IMG/VR virus record: IMGVR_UViG_3300030382_000838
Span: 1 to 32,207 of that record
DNA from: a virus
Length of the DNA stretch: 32,207 nt
Reading direction: 5' to 3' (one strand)
Shown here: positions 1 through 6,647 of the stretch, piece after piece
Layout of the letters: each line of letters starts with the position of its first letter
Numbering within the stretch: position 1 is the stretch's first letter
The notes under the pieces: model-generated
The model's database searches: none
Told to the model about the DNA's origin: nothing
Seen by the model: only the letters and a program-made list of their open reading frames with translations
Program-made: the position numbers and the translations under genes

Positions 1-7
1 GTTTAGT

Positions 8-35
8 AAAAAAAGGCTCTTGTGATGAAAAAGCC
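8..35 (-). terminator. Strong intrinsic terminator at the left edge
   Basis: Read on the minus strand, GGCTTTT and AAGAGCC form a 7-bp stem (one G-T wobble) with a 7-nt loop, followed at once by seven T. It lies downstream of the HNH gene, after the repeat array, so it would end the leftmost transcript. A second weaker stem (AGCCC/GGGCT, 32-36 with 44-48) overlaps it. Confidence 0.75.
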
Positions 36-38
36 CCC

Positions 39-150
39 CTATTGGGCTAAAAACGGCTATACCCCCTGTTTTTGGGCTAATAATGGGCACGCCTTTTTGG
101 GCTAATATGGGGGGGTACCCTGTTTTTGGGCTAAAAAGGGGGAAAAACAG
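39..150. repeat. Four-copy GGGCTAA repeat array with inverted repeat
   Basis: The core GGGCTAA, usually preceded by TTTTT or TATT, occurs at 44-50, 74-80, 99-105 and 128-134, spaced 30, 25 and 29 bp. Two copies carry the longer form CTGTTTTTGGGCTAA (66-80 and 120-134). CTGTTTTT at 120-127 and AAAAACAG at 143-150 are inverted repeats. G and C runs fill the spacers and no credible ORF crosses the region. A further copy lies at 11189-11209. The role is unknown: a packaging or terminase recognition site, a regulator-binding site or an origin are possible by position only. Confidence 0.7.
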
Positions 151-170
151 CCCACTAATTATTTGAAACT

Positions 171-572
171 TCACGGTTTGTCATCGCAACGCTTGTTCTG
201 TGTTCGCTGCTTGTCCTTGTGTGTCTTGATGGCATGGCACTTGTTGCACAGCGGTTGCAAGTTGTCTAGTGCCAAACGTTCACCACCCTGCTTCAACGGA
301 ACAATGTGGTCAACCATTTCAGATGCTGCATACCTGCACATCCTGCACAATGGTTCAGATGCTCGAACATACTTGCTAACCTTAGCCCAAGCCCAATCAT
401 ATCCACGTTCACTTGCACTGCCTTCATGCAGTTTCCGTTTTTGTTCCGCACGTTCTTTTGCTTCTGCAATTTTAGTTTGTCGCTTGGCATAACAATCAGA
501 ACAAAGTCTTGAACCGTGCACGCCTTTACCTGCACAACCGTTAACACAGAATGACTTGATTCGGGTTGGCAT
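171..572 (-). CDS. HNH endonuclease, probably packaging-associated
   Basis: The 133-aa protein has an N-terminal Cys cluster (C9, C13, C24, C27), a basic helical linker (about 30-50) and a C-terminal HNH fold. There C76/C79 and C109/C112 form the zinc site, with DH at 88-89, N104 and H113 in the usual HNH order. HNH proteins of this size in HK97-like phages (HK97 gp74 type) act with terminase in DNA packaging and normally sit near the terminase genes. Here the gene is last at the left end, which puts it just upstream of the ParB/methyltransferase/terminase block if the genome is circular. It starts 3 nt after the preceding stop. The HNH call is firm; the packaging role is inferred. Confidence 0.88.
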   Translation of the reverse strand: MPTRIKSFCVNGCAGKGVHGSRLCSDCYAKRQTKIAEAKERAEQKRKLHEGSASERGYDWAWAKVSKYVRASEPLCRMCRYAASEMVDHIVPLKQGGERLALDNLQPLCNKCHAIKTHKDKQRTQNKRCDDKP

Positions 573-575
573 CTT

Positions 576-872
576 CTATTCCAATTTGCTTATACTTCCC
601 CCACCATGTATTGCCACGATTGCATACGCACATCGTGCACCTTCAAGCCAATAGTCTTTGACGTTATCGGGCAACGCTTCCCATTCAGGAAACGCATCGT
701 CCGTTTCGTTTCTGTCAACTGCTGCTGTACCTGCTACCGATAAATGAATGCCCACTGCCATTTCAAGCAGAAGTTCCTTGGTTGGTTCAGGTACAGATGC
801 TTGGGTATGATCAACCTTTATTGCTTCTGCCTTCTTACGTTTTTTCACAACCACAACCTTAATCTTCTTCAC
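576..872 (-). CDS. Hypothetical protein, basic N-terminus
   Basis: The 98-aa product is not recognised. Residues 2-14 are strongly basic (KKIKVVVVKKRKK) and the rest is acidic to neutral, with a compact C-terminal part containing EWEALPDNVKDYW and ending GGGSISKLE. There is no signal peptide or clear membrane segment. It starts at GTG sharing one base with the stop of the small membrane gene (TAGTG), so translation is probably coupled. It lies between membrane genes and the HNH gene in the last operon. Confidence 0.65.
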   Translation of the reverse strand: MKKIKVVVVKKRKKAEAIKVDHTQASVPEPTKELLLEMAVGIHLSVAGTAAVDRNETDDAFPEWEALPDNVKDYWLEGARCAYAIVAIHGGGSISKLE

Positions 873-1003
873 TATCTACCCAACATGCTTTTCACCCTGT
901 CTGCCATAACTATTCCCAATCCCCATCCAATAATAAAGATCATTGCACTCCACCATACTGTTCCAAGAAAAGAATCTAAACCACTTGCCAATAATACATT
1001 CAT
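872..1003 (-). CDS. Small single-pass membrane protein
   Basis: This 43-aa protein has a short N-terminus, one hydrophobic segment (about residues 15-33, rich in W, I, G and F) and a basic C-terminus ending RVKSMLGR. I chose the start at 1003 because AAGGAG lies 8 nt upstream; an in-frame ATG at 1009 would leave only 2 nt. The ribosome site overlaps the end of the preceding lipoprotein gene. Together with its two neighbours it makes a cluster of three membrane proteins, so a holin or accessory lysis role is plausible but unproven. Confidence 0.65.
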   Translation of the reverse strand: MNVLLASGLDSFLGTVWWSAMIFIIGWGLGIVMADRVKSMLGR

Positions 1004-1008
1004 TGCCA

Positions 1009-1428
1009 TCACTCCTTGTTGTCTTTTAATACCTGCTTGAAGGTAACATAACCCCAAGCCAAACTAATCATACCAGTTATAATAAGCACTGGCACTAGAA
1101 TCCATGTTGCAAATTGTGCCACCAGAAAATTCAATATGCATAAGCACACGCCTATAACCACGGCGCGCATTCCATAACGTCCTGAAGAAATTACTAATGC
1201 ACCGATGCCAATGAGCGTTGAAATACCACCAACAAATGAAAGTATTGCCAACCCGTCACTTGACTTGCCAACTTCACCTGCCACGTGTGTAACTCTTTCA
1301 CCTAGTGTTGGTTCAGGTACAAACAACCTACCAATAGCATTACATCCTTCCAAGAAGAATAGCAACGACAACAGGCACAAGACCTGCAATTGCACCAACG
1401 ACACACGTAACCATCCTAGACTGTGCAT
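1009..1428 (-). CDS. Lipoprotein-like multi-spanning membrane protein
   Basis: From ATG at 1428 the 139-aa protein starts with an Arg-containing N-terminus, a hydrophobic core (about 10-27) and LEGC, which fits a lipobox with Cys as the lipidated residue. Two or three further hydrophobic segments follow (LAILSFVGGISTLIGIGALV; MRAVVIGVCLCILNFLVA; ILVPVLIITGMISLAW), then a charged tail ending KQVLKDNKE. Its first 89 nt overlap the XhlA-like gene in another frame, so the same DNA encodes that protein's membrane segment and this signal peptide. A longer frame opens to 1554, but it would bury the signal sequence. A lysis or envelope role is inferred from context. Confidence 0.6.
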   Translation of the reverse strand: MHSLGWLRVSLVQLQVLCLLSLLFFLEGCNAIGRLFVPEPTLGERVTHVAGEVGKSSDGLAILSFVGGISTLIGIGALVISSGRYGMRAVVIGVCLCILNFLVAQFATWILVPVLIITGMISLAWGYVTFKQVLKDNKE

Positions 1429-1567
1429 TGTGAATTGCAATCTGCCTTTCAATCTTGTCCATACGCTTGCGCATTTGTCTAACATCATGTTCAATTTCTT
1501 CCTGCCTATGTAGCACCAGTTTCTTGTGCTCTGTCCAACCGTTGCCTGTGTCATTCCTACCTGTCAT
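1340..1567 (-). CDS. XhlA-like holin-associated membrane protein
   Basis: The 75-aa product has a charged, heptad-like helical N-terminal part (about residues 13-47, with QEEIEHDVRQMRKRMDKIE) and a C-terminal hydrophobic helix (about 53-74) ending in a short basic tail. This is the layout of the XhlA/haemolysin family of phage holin partners: cytoplasmic coiled coil, then one membrane anchor. The start overlaps the resolvase stop by 11 nt. The overlapping lipoprotein gene recalls the nested Rz/Rz1 spanin arrangement, but the anchor is at the wrong end for Rz. No endolysin is recognisable nearby. Confidence 0.65.
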   Translation of the reverse strand: MTGRNDTGNGWTEHKKLVLHRQEEIEHDVRQMRKRMDKIERQIAIHNAQSRMVTCVVGAIAGLVPVVVAILLGRM

Positions 1568-1913
1568 TAACGCCTGCTTCCTGTTTCATTATCGTGTCAA
1601 CAACTGCTGTGCAAAATCCTTTCAGGTCTGATGCCCGAACAGTTATCAGAATGTCCTGTCTGTTCTTTTTTGAAACAACATAGGGGATTGCATCACCACA
1701 ATCTGCAACTGCCTGTGCCATTGCTTTAAGAAGGTTCAGCGATTCCGTCCACTTGCATTCAGGGTGTGTGTTGGGGAATCCACCAACTACATCTGCGTTA
1801 CCTGCCAAGCCACAGTATTGCTGACCACGCCTTGCATTCAATCCAAAGTTATCCTGCAACCAATGTGCATATTCAAGTTCACCGCGTTTTCCTTTTGCCC
1901 TTGAGTTCGTCAT
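1557..1913 (-). CDS. PDDEXK nuclease, Holliday-junction-resolvase-like
   Basis: The 118-aa protein has the order expected for a small Hjc-like PDDEXK nuclease. KGKRGELE near the N-terminus supplies E12 or E14, then an aromatic/basic stretch, A-D41-V-V-G, then P-E52-C-K54 as the E-x-K pair, followed by a helix with LLKAMAQA. The C-terminal half has IPYVVSKKNRQDILITVR, which fits the later strands of the fold. Such enzymes resolve branched DNA before packaging. The start ATG lies 35 nt inside the sigma-like gene and has only a weak ribosome site. The nuclease fold is fairly sure; the junction-resolving role is inferred. Confidence 0.7.
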   Translation of the reverse strand: MTNSRAKGKRGELEYAHWLQDNFGLNARRGQQYCGLAGNADVVGGFPNTHPECKWTESLNLLKAMAQAVADCGDAIPYVVSKKNRQDILITVRASDLKGFCTAVVDTIMKQEAGVNDR

Positions 1914-2415
1914 TAAGTAATTCTGCCTGTTTTCTTTGCTCTTGGTAATTCATTCCACGCCTGCGTAACTCTAATGCTCCCATGCCCGCCAACCGTGCCT
2001 TCAACCAGTGTTGATCTACACCAGTTGATGTTGGCTTTGCTTCAATAAGTTTCATGGGGCATTCTATCTGTGCCTGTTGAATAATCGTATCATCAACAAA
2101 TTCAGTCTGCCGATATTTTCTTTTGCCATCGGTGCCTGTTAAATATCTTTCACCATTGGCATTTCTGTATCTGTGCCTCACATCCATCGGCAATGCGTGC
2201 CACAGGAACGTGGACAACGCACCCTTTTCTGGTTTGTATCTACCTGCCTTCAATAGATAAATAGCAACCAAGAACGCTTCATTGTGGAGTTCATTAAGTT
2301 CCCAACGTGGAAATAACCGCAGGGCTTGCCGTGCCCAACGCTGTGTTAATTCACATACTTCTTCAGTATCTATTTTCGTATTCTCAACCGTCATATTTAT
2401 TGAACATGTTTCCAT
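1879..2415 (-). CDS. Sigma-70 region 2-like transcription factor
   Basis: After a short N-terminus, the pattern L-x-x-EAFLVAIYLLKAGRYKPEKGALSTFLWHAL, then MDVRHRYR, matches sigma-70 region 2 (xxLxQEAFLALxxAxxRYDPEKGxFSTYLxxxI). The C-terminal third (LELRRRGMNYQEQRKQAELLN) resembles a worn region 4 helix-turn-helix. The product is 178 aa from the ATG at 2415; an ATG at 2394 gives 171 aa, and neither has a clear ribosome site. An upstream GTG at 2469 is rejected because it lies inside the terminator stem. Its position just behind that terminator suits a late-gene regulator. The promoters it would recognise are unknown. Confidence 0.6.
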   Translation of the reverse strand: METCSINMTVENTKIDTEEVCELTQRWARQALRLFPRWELNELHNEAFLVAIYLLKAGRYKPEKGALSTFLWHALPMDVRHRYRNANGERYLTGTDGKRKYRQTEFVDDTIIQQAQIECPMKLIEAKPTSTGVDQHWLKARLAGMGALELRRRGMNYQEQRKQAELLNDELKGKRKTR

Positions 2416-2448
2416 TACTATTATTGCATCGACACATTGTTTACTTAA

Positions 2449-2492
2449 CCAAAAAAAAAAGCCCCGCACAACAATTAAGTTGTACAGGGCTT
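2449..2492 (-). terminator. Strong rho-independent terminator of the middle operon
   Basis: On the minus strand a 14-bp stem (2479-2492 with 2459-2472, two G-T wobbles, no mismatch) closes a 6-nt loop and is followed by a run of ten T at 2451-2460 that begins within the stem base. It sits 23 nt after the 58-aa membrane gene and 34 nt before the sigma-like ATG, so it separates the replication operon from the sigma/lysis/HNH operon. Confidence 0.92.
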
Positions 2493-2514
2493 GCCTTAAC
2501 TTACGCTAGATCAC

Positions 2515-2691
2515 TCATAGCGTTACTCCAATCATTTTCAAGAACACCCAAGCACCAAGTGCATACAAGAAACCTTTGAATGCTGTAAATACAAACACCC
2601 AAAAGATGTAATTCAATGAGTACATACAACCCTTTTGTTCTTTACGCTTTTCAAGACCGTCAATCCAACTTGACCATTCTCTGTAATTCAT
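2515..2691 (-). CDS. Small membrane protein, 58 aa
   Basis: This short gene starts at ATG 2691 and stops at TGA 2515-2517. The N-terminal 22 residues are charged (NYREWSSWIDGLEKRKEQK) and the rest is strongly hydrophobic and aromatic (about 24-50), with one or two membrane spans. AAAGGA lies 5 nt before the ATG, and the start overlaps the preceding stop as ATGA, the junction used throughout this genome. It is the last gene before the strong terminator. The function is unknown. Confidence 0.7.
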   Translation of the reverse strand: MNYREWSSWIDGLEKRKEQKGCMYSLNYIFWVFVFTAFKGFLYALGAWVFLKMIGVTL

Positions 2692-3032
2692 CGTGTTCCT
2701 TTCGTTTCCATTTCATCCGCTTGCATTGTTCGTAAAGTGGTGTCTAATTCTTCTATCCTGTGCATCGGGTACATAACAAGTGTTTCTCCTTCGTAGCCAA
2801 TTTCCCATGTTGCCAATACAACGTGGCTATCGCAAATGTATTCAAGCCTGTAACCAAACTCATTTATCCCATTGATACACCTTGTTTCCCCATCAATAAA
2901 TACCATGACATTCTTACCAAGCAGAGGGTGTTTCATTTCTGTTGTTTGTTTATTTGTATTCATGTGTTTTCTTTCGTTTGGGTTTGTGTTCACACTGAGT
3001 CCTGAGTTGTATTGCTTTTTTGCACATTTCAT
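2688..3032 (-). CDS. Hypothetical protein
   Basis: The 114-aa product is not recognised. From about residue 35 it looks like a small beta-rich domain (GKNVMVFIDGETRCINGINE, then YICDSHVVLATWEIG), possibly SH3- or KOW-like. The N-terminal 23 residues are polar and basic. I chose the start at 3032 because GGAG lies 7 nt upstream and it forms an ATGA overlap with the previous stop; a second start at 2963 with a GAAAG site would give 91 aa. It belongs to the replication operon. Confidence 0.6.
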   Translation of the reverse strand: MKCAKKQYNSGLSVNTNPNERKHMNTNKQTTEMKHPLLGKNVMVFIDGETRCINGINEFGYRLEYICDSHVVLATWEIGYEGETLVMYPMHRIEELDTTLRTMQADEMETKGTR

Positions 3033-3544
3033 CGCCGTGCTCCAACTTTCATCTTGCGTAGGCAATAGATGAATCCACAGGCACTACGGCTCCATGTTTC
3101 AGGTTTTGTCGGGTCATACTTTTTCAAGAACGGATACTTGTTCATTGCAAGCGTTGCCCACTTCAATCTGGCTTCATCGCTCCAAGCCATCACAGAGGCT
3201 TGCATTCGCTCTTGGTCGCTCTCCGCTTCAAGTTGTTCTTGTTCGGAAACCTGCATTCGTTGGTTCTGGTGCATTTCCGCTTGCCCGCCTTCATCAATCG
3301 GGATTCCTGTCATGCCCGCTTGCACTTCACGAAAGCATTGTTGCAACCACTTCGGCTTTGGATCAATGCCGCTGTACCTGTGGTACATGAGATCGATTGC
3401 TTGCCTAAGCCATACAGGATTCAGAATTGAGAACGCTTCCCGCCACGAATCAATTTGCGCCTGTGATGTTTCCCATTTTGGATACAGCCCACGCAACAGT
3501 TCCTTCGTCTTTTCCCATTCATGGGGTCTATCTATTTCAGACAT
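3029..3544 (-). CDS. Hypothetical replication-operon protein, possibly helicase-loader-like
   Basis: The 171-aa protein starts at ATG 3544, which has GGAG 7 nt upstream; earlier in-frame starts lack a site. Residues 5-65 read as a helical domain, WEKTKELLRGLYPKWETSQ, then WREAF, then a region with PKPKWLQQCFREV. This resembles small phage proteins that control the replicative helicase (G39P-like: Trp-rich helices followed by a pP-x-x-L motif). A Gln/Glu-rich linker follows (about 88-115), then a basic C-terminus (ACGFIYCLRKMKVGARR). It lies two genes after the putative initiator. The loader role is a guess. Confidence 0.55.
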   Translation of the reverse strand: MSEIDRPHEWEKTKELLRGLYPKWETSQAQIDSWREAFSILNPVWLRQAIDLMYHRYSGIDPKPKWLQQCFREVQAGMTGIPIDEGGQAEMHQNQRMQVSEQEQLEAESDQERMQASVMAWSDEARLKWATLAMNKYPFLKKYDPTKPETWSRSACGFIYCLRKMKVGARR

Positions 3545-3557
3545 TGTTTGTCTCCAA

Positions 3558-3935
3558 TCAATTTTCTGTGAGTGTGCCATCATTAGGATCAACTTGGAAG
3601 TTAGTTGTGCCGACACAATCGCCAAAGAATCCAACGCCCTTCATGACAAGTTCCCCCACTTCATCGCCTTTGTCATTTATCACAATCAGCGTTGTGGTGG
3701 CTTGCATGACTTCTGCTTGATCCCATGACGGTGCTTCCACATCAGGATCATACGAAGTAGTTTCGATTTCCAAATCCGCTGACAGATGGCAGAGATATTC
3801 GATTCCGTCCACGTTGATCTTGACTTCTTCCTTTTCAAAAGTTCTTTCAGACATTGTAATTTCCTTTATTCGTTTATAGTTTTTGTATCCCTTGAATGGG
3901 ATTTTGTTTCCACCTGTACAAAAGTTGTATGGCAT
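3558..3935 (-). CDS. Hypothetical acidic protein
   Basis: The 125-aa product is not recognised. The first 27 residues are basic and aromatic (NFCTGGNKIPFKGYKNYKR). The remainder is acidic and beta-rich with IEYLCHLSADLEIETTS and TTTLIVINDKGDEVGELV. Two in-frame starts both have AAAGGA sites at good spacing: ATG 3935 (8 nt) and ATG 3854 (7 nt), so a 98-aa form may be the true or an additional product. It begins 3 nt after the stop of the initiator gene. Confidence 0.6.
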   Translation of the reverse strand: MPYNFCTGGNKIPFKGYKNYKRIKEITMSERTFEKEEVKINVDGIEYLCHLSADLEIETTSYDPDVEAPSWDQAEVMQATTTLIVINDKGDEVGELVMKGVGFFGDCVGTTNFQVDPNDGTLTEN

Positions 3936-3938
3936 TAT

Positions 3939-4778
3939 TTATTTCCTTTCAATTGAATCCCAACCTGAAGTTGGTTTTGGTTTTGCTCTTGATTCCCAAC
4001 AACTAGGATCAGCAAGGTGGCAATCCTCGTCAAGAAAACAGTGTGGCGATTTGTGAATTGTGCTTTGCCCTGCCGAGGATTCAAAGTACATTTTCATTCT
4101 TTCACCAAGTAGAATTGCAGCCTGAATCCGATCACCGTTGCACCTATTGAGTGCGCTGACAATTGCCGCCCTAGTTTTCAAAAGATTGTCAAGCCTGTTT
4201 TTAGGTATACATTCAAGGACTATTTCAACCTCATCTTTTTGCTCAACCATTCTTGCTTCTCTTTGGTCGATGTAATTATTATTAGAATCATGGCTTCTTG
4301 GAATAGCCAACTCTGCGGTTATATTCTGTTCTGTATTTTTCTGTTCTGTTGTGTCTTGTTCTGTTATGTTATGTAGTGTAGTACCTACTGCGGTAATACC
4401 TTGCTCACACTCTGGTGATACCGTGGTAACACTACGGTGTGAAACCCATCGCAACGCTACAAGAAATGGGATTGCGTATTCAATCGCTTCGGTTTTGCAG
4501 CAAGCGTACAGGGCAAGATCATCGAATGAATACGGTTCGCCGTCCTCATCTGCAAGCCTACCACGGATGGGTGCTTTGCTTGCAATCTGAACCAGAAGAA
4601 TCCAAACCGCGAAGATTTCCAACCCCCGATCATCCCGCATGATCTTCTTGAACCCAAGACCTTCATGCTTGTTGGGCATCGCTACCCAAGAATGCTTGGC
4701 AACTGGTTTGCTCCGAGTTTGTGCCTTCTCGAAATGTTGATTCCAATTTGTAATTTCGTATATTTTATTTGTAGCCAT
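3939..4778 (-). CDS. Putative phage replication initiator (O-like winged helix)
   Basis: In this 279-aa protein, residues 28-115 follow the pattern of phage replisome organisers: WVAMPNKHEGLGFKKIM, FAVWILLVQIASKAPIRGRL, then FDDLALYACCK and ALRWV, a winged-helix DNA-binding domain. A low-complexity linker rich in TEQ repeats follows (about 138-155), then a helical C-terminal domain with two CH/C clusters that could contact a helicase or loader. AAAGGA precedes the start. Its neighbours (SSB-like, Sak4-like, possible loader) support replication. As in lambda O, the DNA coding for the linker is itself repetitive and might hold the origin. Confidence 0.65.
   Translation of the reverse strand: MATNKIYEITNWNQHFEKAQTRSKPVAKHSWVAMPNKHEGLGFKKIMRDDRGLEIFAVWILLVQIASKAPIRGRLADEDGEPYSFDDLALYACCKTEAIEYAIPFLVALRWVSHRSVTTVSPECEQGITAVGTTLHNITEQDTTEQKNTEQNITAELAIPRSHDSNNNYIDQREARMVEQKDEVEIVLECIPKNRLDNLLKTRAAIVSALNRCNGDRIQAAILLGERMKMYFESSAGQSTIHKSPHCFLDEDCHLADPSCWESRAKPKPTSGWDSIERK
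4325..4374. repeat. Short direct repeats inside the initiator gene; possible origin
   Basis: On the plus strand TTCTGTT or close variants (CTGTTCTGT, TTGTTCTGTTATGT) recur about four times, coding the TEQ-rich linker on the other strand. An A+T-rich stretch with TAATAATAATTA follows near 4268-4285. Repeats plus an A+T-rich block inside an O-like gene resemble the lambda origin layout. The repeats could equally be just low-complexity coding sequence. Confidence 0.35.
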
Positions 4779-4861
4779 TTGATTCCTTTCACTGGCTTTG
4801 CGTTCCCATAAATCACCGACCCACCCAGAAGGTGAGCCGATGAGAAAGGAAACAAGTTGTA

Positions 4862-5335
4862 TCAGAACGGCACATTGTCATCCGTGAAAGATGGCGTTTC
4901 GTCCGTTGCTACTATTCCACATTTCAGTGTACCAGAGTTCGTTGCTTGCGTGGGAGTCGTGGAAGATAAACCTTCCAAGTACGCAACCACTTCATTCTTT
5001 TCACTGTACTTGTCAGTCGCAGGGCGAACTTTCAACTTCACCGTCATTCGCTTACCAACCAACAACTGCTCGTCAATTTTTCCCTCGTTGAAGTCCATGC
5101 CACAACATCGGCAAATTGATTTCAACTTCCACAAGGAACTAGGATTGACGACATAATCGAACACCCGAACTGCGTTGCCATCCGTGGCGTGGCAATTCAT
5201 TTGCAATTCAATCATGGGATTGCCAGACGATTTCGATACCTTGTTTTCTGCGGTCATGATCTCCGCTTCGTACTCTCCTGCGGGTAGGCAGATAAAAGTT
5301 TTATCTTCCGCTTCTTTGGGGTTAAACTCAAACAT
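4862..5335 (-). CDS. DUF669-like single-stranded DNA-binding protein
   Basis: The 157-aa protein has FNPKEAED, then CLPAGEYEAEIMTAE, SKSSGNPMIELQM and later LVGKRMTVKLKVR, the pattern of phage DUF669 proteins, which have an OB-like fold and accompany Sak4-type recombinases. A Cys pair (CRCCG) lies near the middle. The tail after about residue 125 is Ser/Thr-rich and ends DDNVPF, like the acidic tip of SSB proteins that docks partner enzymes. I chose ATG 5335 because GGAGG lies 5 nt upstream and it overlaps the Sak4 stop by 8 nt. Single-strand binding during recombination and replication is the likely role. Confidence 0.72.
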   Translation of the reverse strand: MFEFNPKEAEDKTFICLPAGEYEAEIMTAENKVSKSSGNPMIELQMNCHATDGNAVRVFDYVVNPSSLWKLKSICRCCGMDFNEGKIDEQLLVGKRMTVKLKVRPATDKYSEKNEVVAYLEGLSSTTPTQATNSGTLKCGIVATDETPSFTDDNVPF

Positions 5336-6176
5336 GAAGTCCTCCAATTGCTTTCGTAAAATGTGCAACCATCTTGGTTGCTTGTTCAGTGGTTAGATCG
5401 GCAAGTGTATCAACACCCGCCTTGCTCAAACATTTGCTGACAAACTCATTGCCATCGGTCATCATGTTTGTAAGCGTTTCAATTTCCTTCACCTGTGAAG
5501 GCGTGGCAACCTTGACAACCGTTGCACTTCTTTCCATCTCTTTTAAGTCGTAACGCTCGGCAAGTGCTTCGCGTGTCCATTCAAAAGTTTCACCATCTGG
5601 GAATGTTTCAATGCGTGTTTTCTTAACACAAGCGTATCGCTGCGTTGGTGAACCACGCCGCAATTCCAATACCAGATCAAAGATATAATCCAACTTTTTC
5701 CAACCGTCAAATGTTACCGATAGGATTTTCATATCGTCACCGTACACAGGTTTAGAATGTGCGGTGATTACGATGTTCATATCCAACCCCATCATCAGGT
5801 TCACAAGCCTTCTCATATCTTTGTTGGCTTCGCCGTAATGCCTACCGTACTCCGCGCCAACTTTCGCCTCTGCCTTTTCTAGCAGATCGAAGTAGAACGG
5901 TGTAAGTGAATCGAACACCAAAGTTTTGAAGTCATGCTTCTCACTTCGTAGCGTTCGGATTTCTTCAATGATCTCATCGCTGTCGATGGATTGAAACACT
6001 GAACCACCAACACTATCAATCAAGTCGGCGTAGTTATCCGTACCGCGTTCCGTGTCAATAATGTACGGGCAGGGCATTTGACAAGCGGCGGTTGTCTTGC
6101 CCACTCCTGCTTCGCTGTACATGAATAATTTGAGCCGCTTATCCTTTTGTTGCGGCTTCTTTCCTTTTAGTGCCAT
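5328..6176 (-). CDS. Sak4-like RecA-fold ATPase / recombinase
   Basis: The 282-aa protein has a Walker A loop SEAGVGKTT (21-29), an early IIDTERG motif and a Walker B strand TLVFDS (85-90, D89), followed by ITAHSKPV near 150. This is the Sak4 class of phage single-strand annealing or RecA-like proteins (ATPase domain plus short C-terminal helical part, usually 220-300 aa). It probably drives homologous recombination with the SSB-like protein encoded just after it. The start at 6176 has a perfect AAAGGAGGT site; the in-frame codon at 6212 has no such support. Confidence 0.85.
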   Translation of the reverse strand: MALKGKKPQQKDKRLKLFMYSEAGVGKTTAACQMPCPYIIDTERGTDNYADLIDSVGGSVFQSIDSDEIIEEIRTLRSEKHDFKTLVFDSLTPFYFDLLEKAEAKVGAEYGRHYGEANKDMRRLVNLMMGLDMNIVITAHSKPVYGDDMKILSVTFDGWKKLDYIFDLVLELRRGSPTQRYACVKKTRIETFPDGETFEWTREALAERYDLKEMERSATVVKVATPSQVKEIETLTNMMTDGNEFVSKCLSKAGVDTLADLTTEQATKMVAHFTKAIGGLHV

Positions 6177-6256
6177 ATAGCACCTCCTTTGTTGTGGTTG
6201 CAGCACCGACAATCGTTGCCGTACTTTTTATATGCTGCAATCCTTTCGTGGTTCAT
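6167..6256 (-). CDS. Possible 29-aa Cys-rich leader peptide before the Sak4-like gene
   Basis: ATG 6256 overlaps the preceding stop by one base (TAATG) and the frame ends at TAA 6167-6169, just inside the Sak4-like gene. The peptide has a basic N-terminus and a CRCCNH cluster near its middle. It has no ribosome site of its own, so it would depend on coupling; its last codons lie over the strong Sak4 ribosome site. It may be a real mini-gene, a leader that tunes Sak4 translation, or chance. Confidence 0.4.
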   Translation of the reverse strand: MNHERIAAYKKYGNDCRCCNHNKGGAIWH

Positions 6257-6645
6257 TATACCAAACGGTTCAAGATAAGTCCCGCTTGTTGCTTGCCTGT
6301 TTCAGTAACATTCCAAACATTTGCCTTGCGACCTGATCGCGTGGGTCTGGTATCGCCCGATGGCACAACAAGGTCTTTCTTCACCAATCCCCTGCGGCAA
6401 GCACTCACAGTCTGATGCCGCATTTTCAGTGTCACTTCCAATTCGTCATCGGTCATCCCGCGCTCGTACAGTTCCAATAGTATCTTGTTCCCGATTGATA
6501 TGGTGTCAACGCTTTTCAATGCCATCAAAGAGCAGGGCTGCTTTACGCCGCGTTGATCTCCAAGTGGATTACGAATTGATTGTACTGAGTTGACAGGTGG
6601 CATTGCCTGTGCAAACTCCCATAGTTTTTCTGTGAAGTCATTCAT
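6256..6645 (-). CDS. Winged helix-turn-helix DNA-binding protein
   Basis: The 129-aa protein has a polar N-terminal third and a winged helix from about residue 50: KILLELYERGMTDDELEV, LKMRHQTVSACRRGLVKKDLV (recognition helix) and a wing RPTRSGRKANVWNVTETG. Proteins with the HQTVSxxRRGLVK core are common in phage replication blocks. AAAGGA precedes the start and the gene follows 2 nt after the preceding stop. It may regulate early transcription, and is the best local candidate to bind the 19-bp palindrome near 11.12 kb, but nothing in the sequence links the two. Confidence 0.75.
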   Translation of the reverse strand: MNDFTEKLWEFAQAMPPVNSVQSIRNPLGDQRGVKQPCSLMALKSVDTISIGNKILLELYERGMTDDELEVTLKMRHQTVSACRRGLVKKDLVVPSGDTRPTRSGRKANVWNVTETGKQQAGLILNRLV

Positions 6646-6647
6646 TT

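Noticed and set aside
39-137. Left-end repeats as a CRISPR array
   Set aside because: The repeats are only 7-18 bp with short, low-complexity spacers of 13-23 bp and no cas genes; they fit binding sites better.
1340-1428. XhlA-like/lipoprotein pair as a classic Rz/Rz1 spanin
   Set aside because: The first protein has its membrane anchor at the C-terminus and the lipoprotein has extra spans, so the usual spanin topology is not met.
1429-1554. Long N-terminal extension of the lipoprotein-like gene
   Set aside because: It would put 42 polar, basic residues before the signal sequence and lies wholly over the XhlA-like coiled coil in another frame.
2416-2469. Upstream GTG start for the sigma-like gene
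   Set aside because: It would place the start inside the terminator stem and T run and add a Phe-rich end coded by those T bases.
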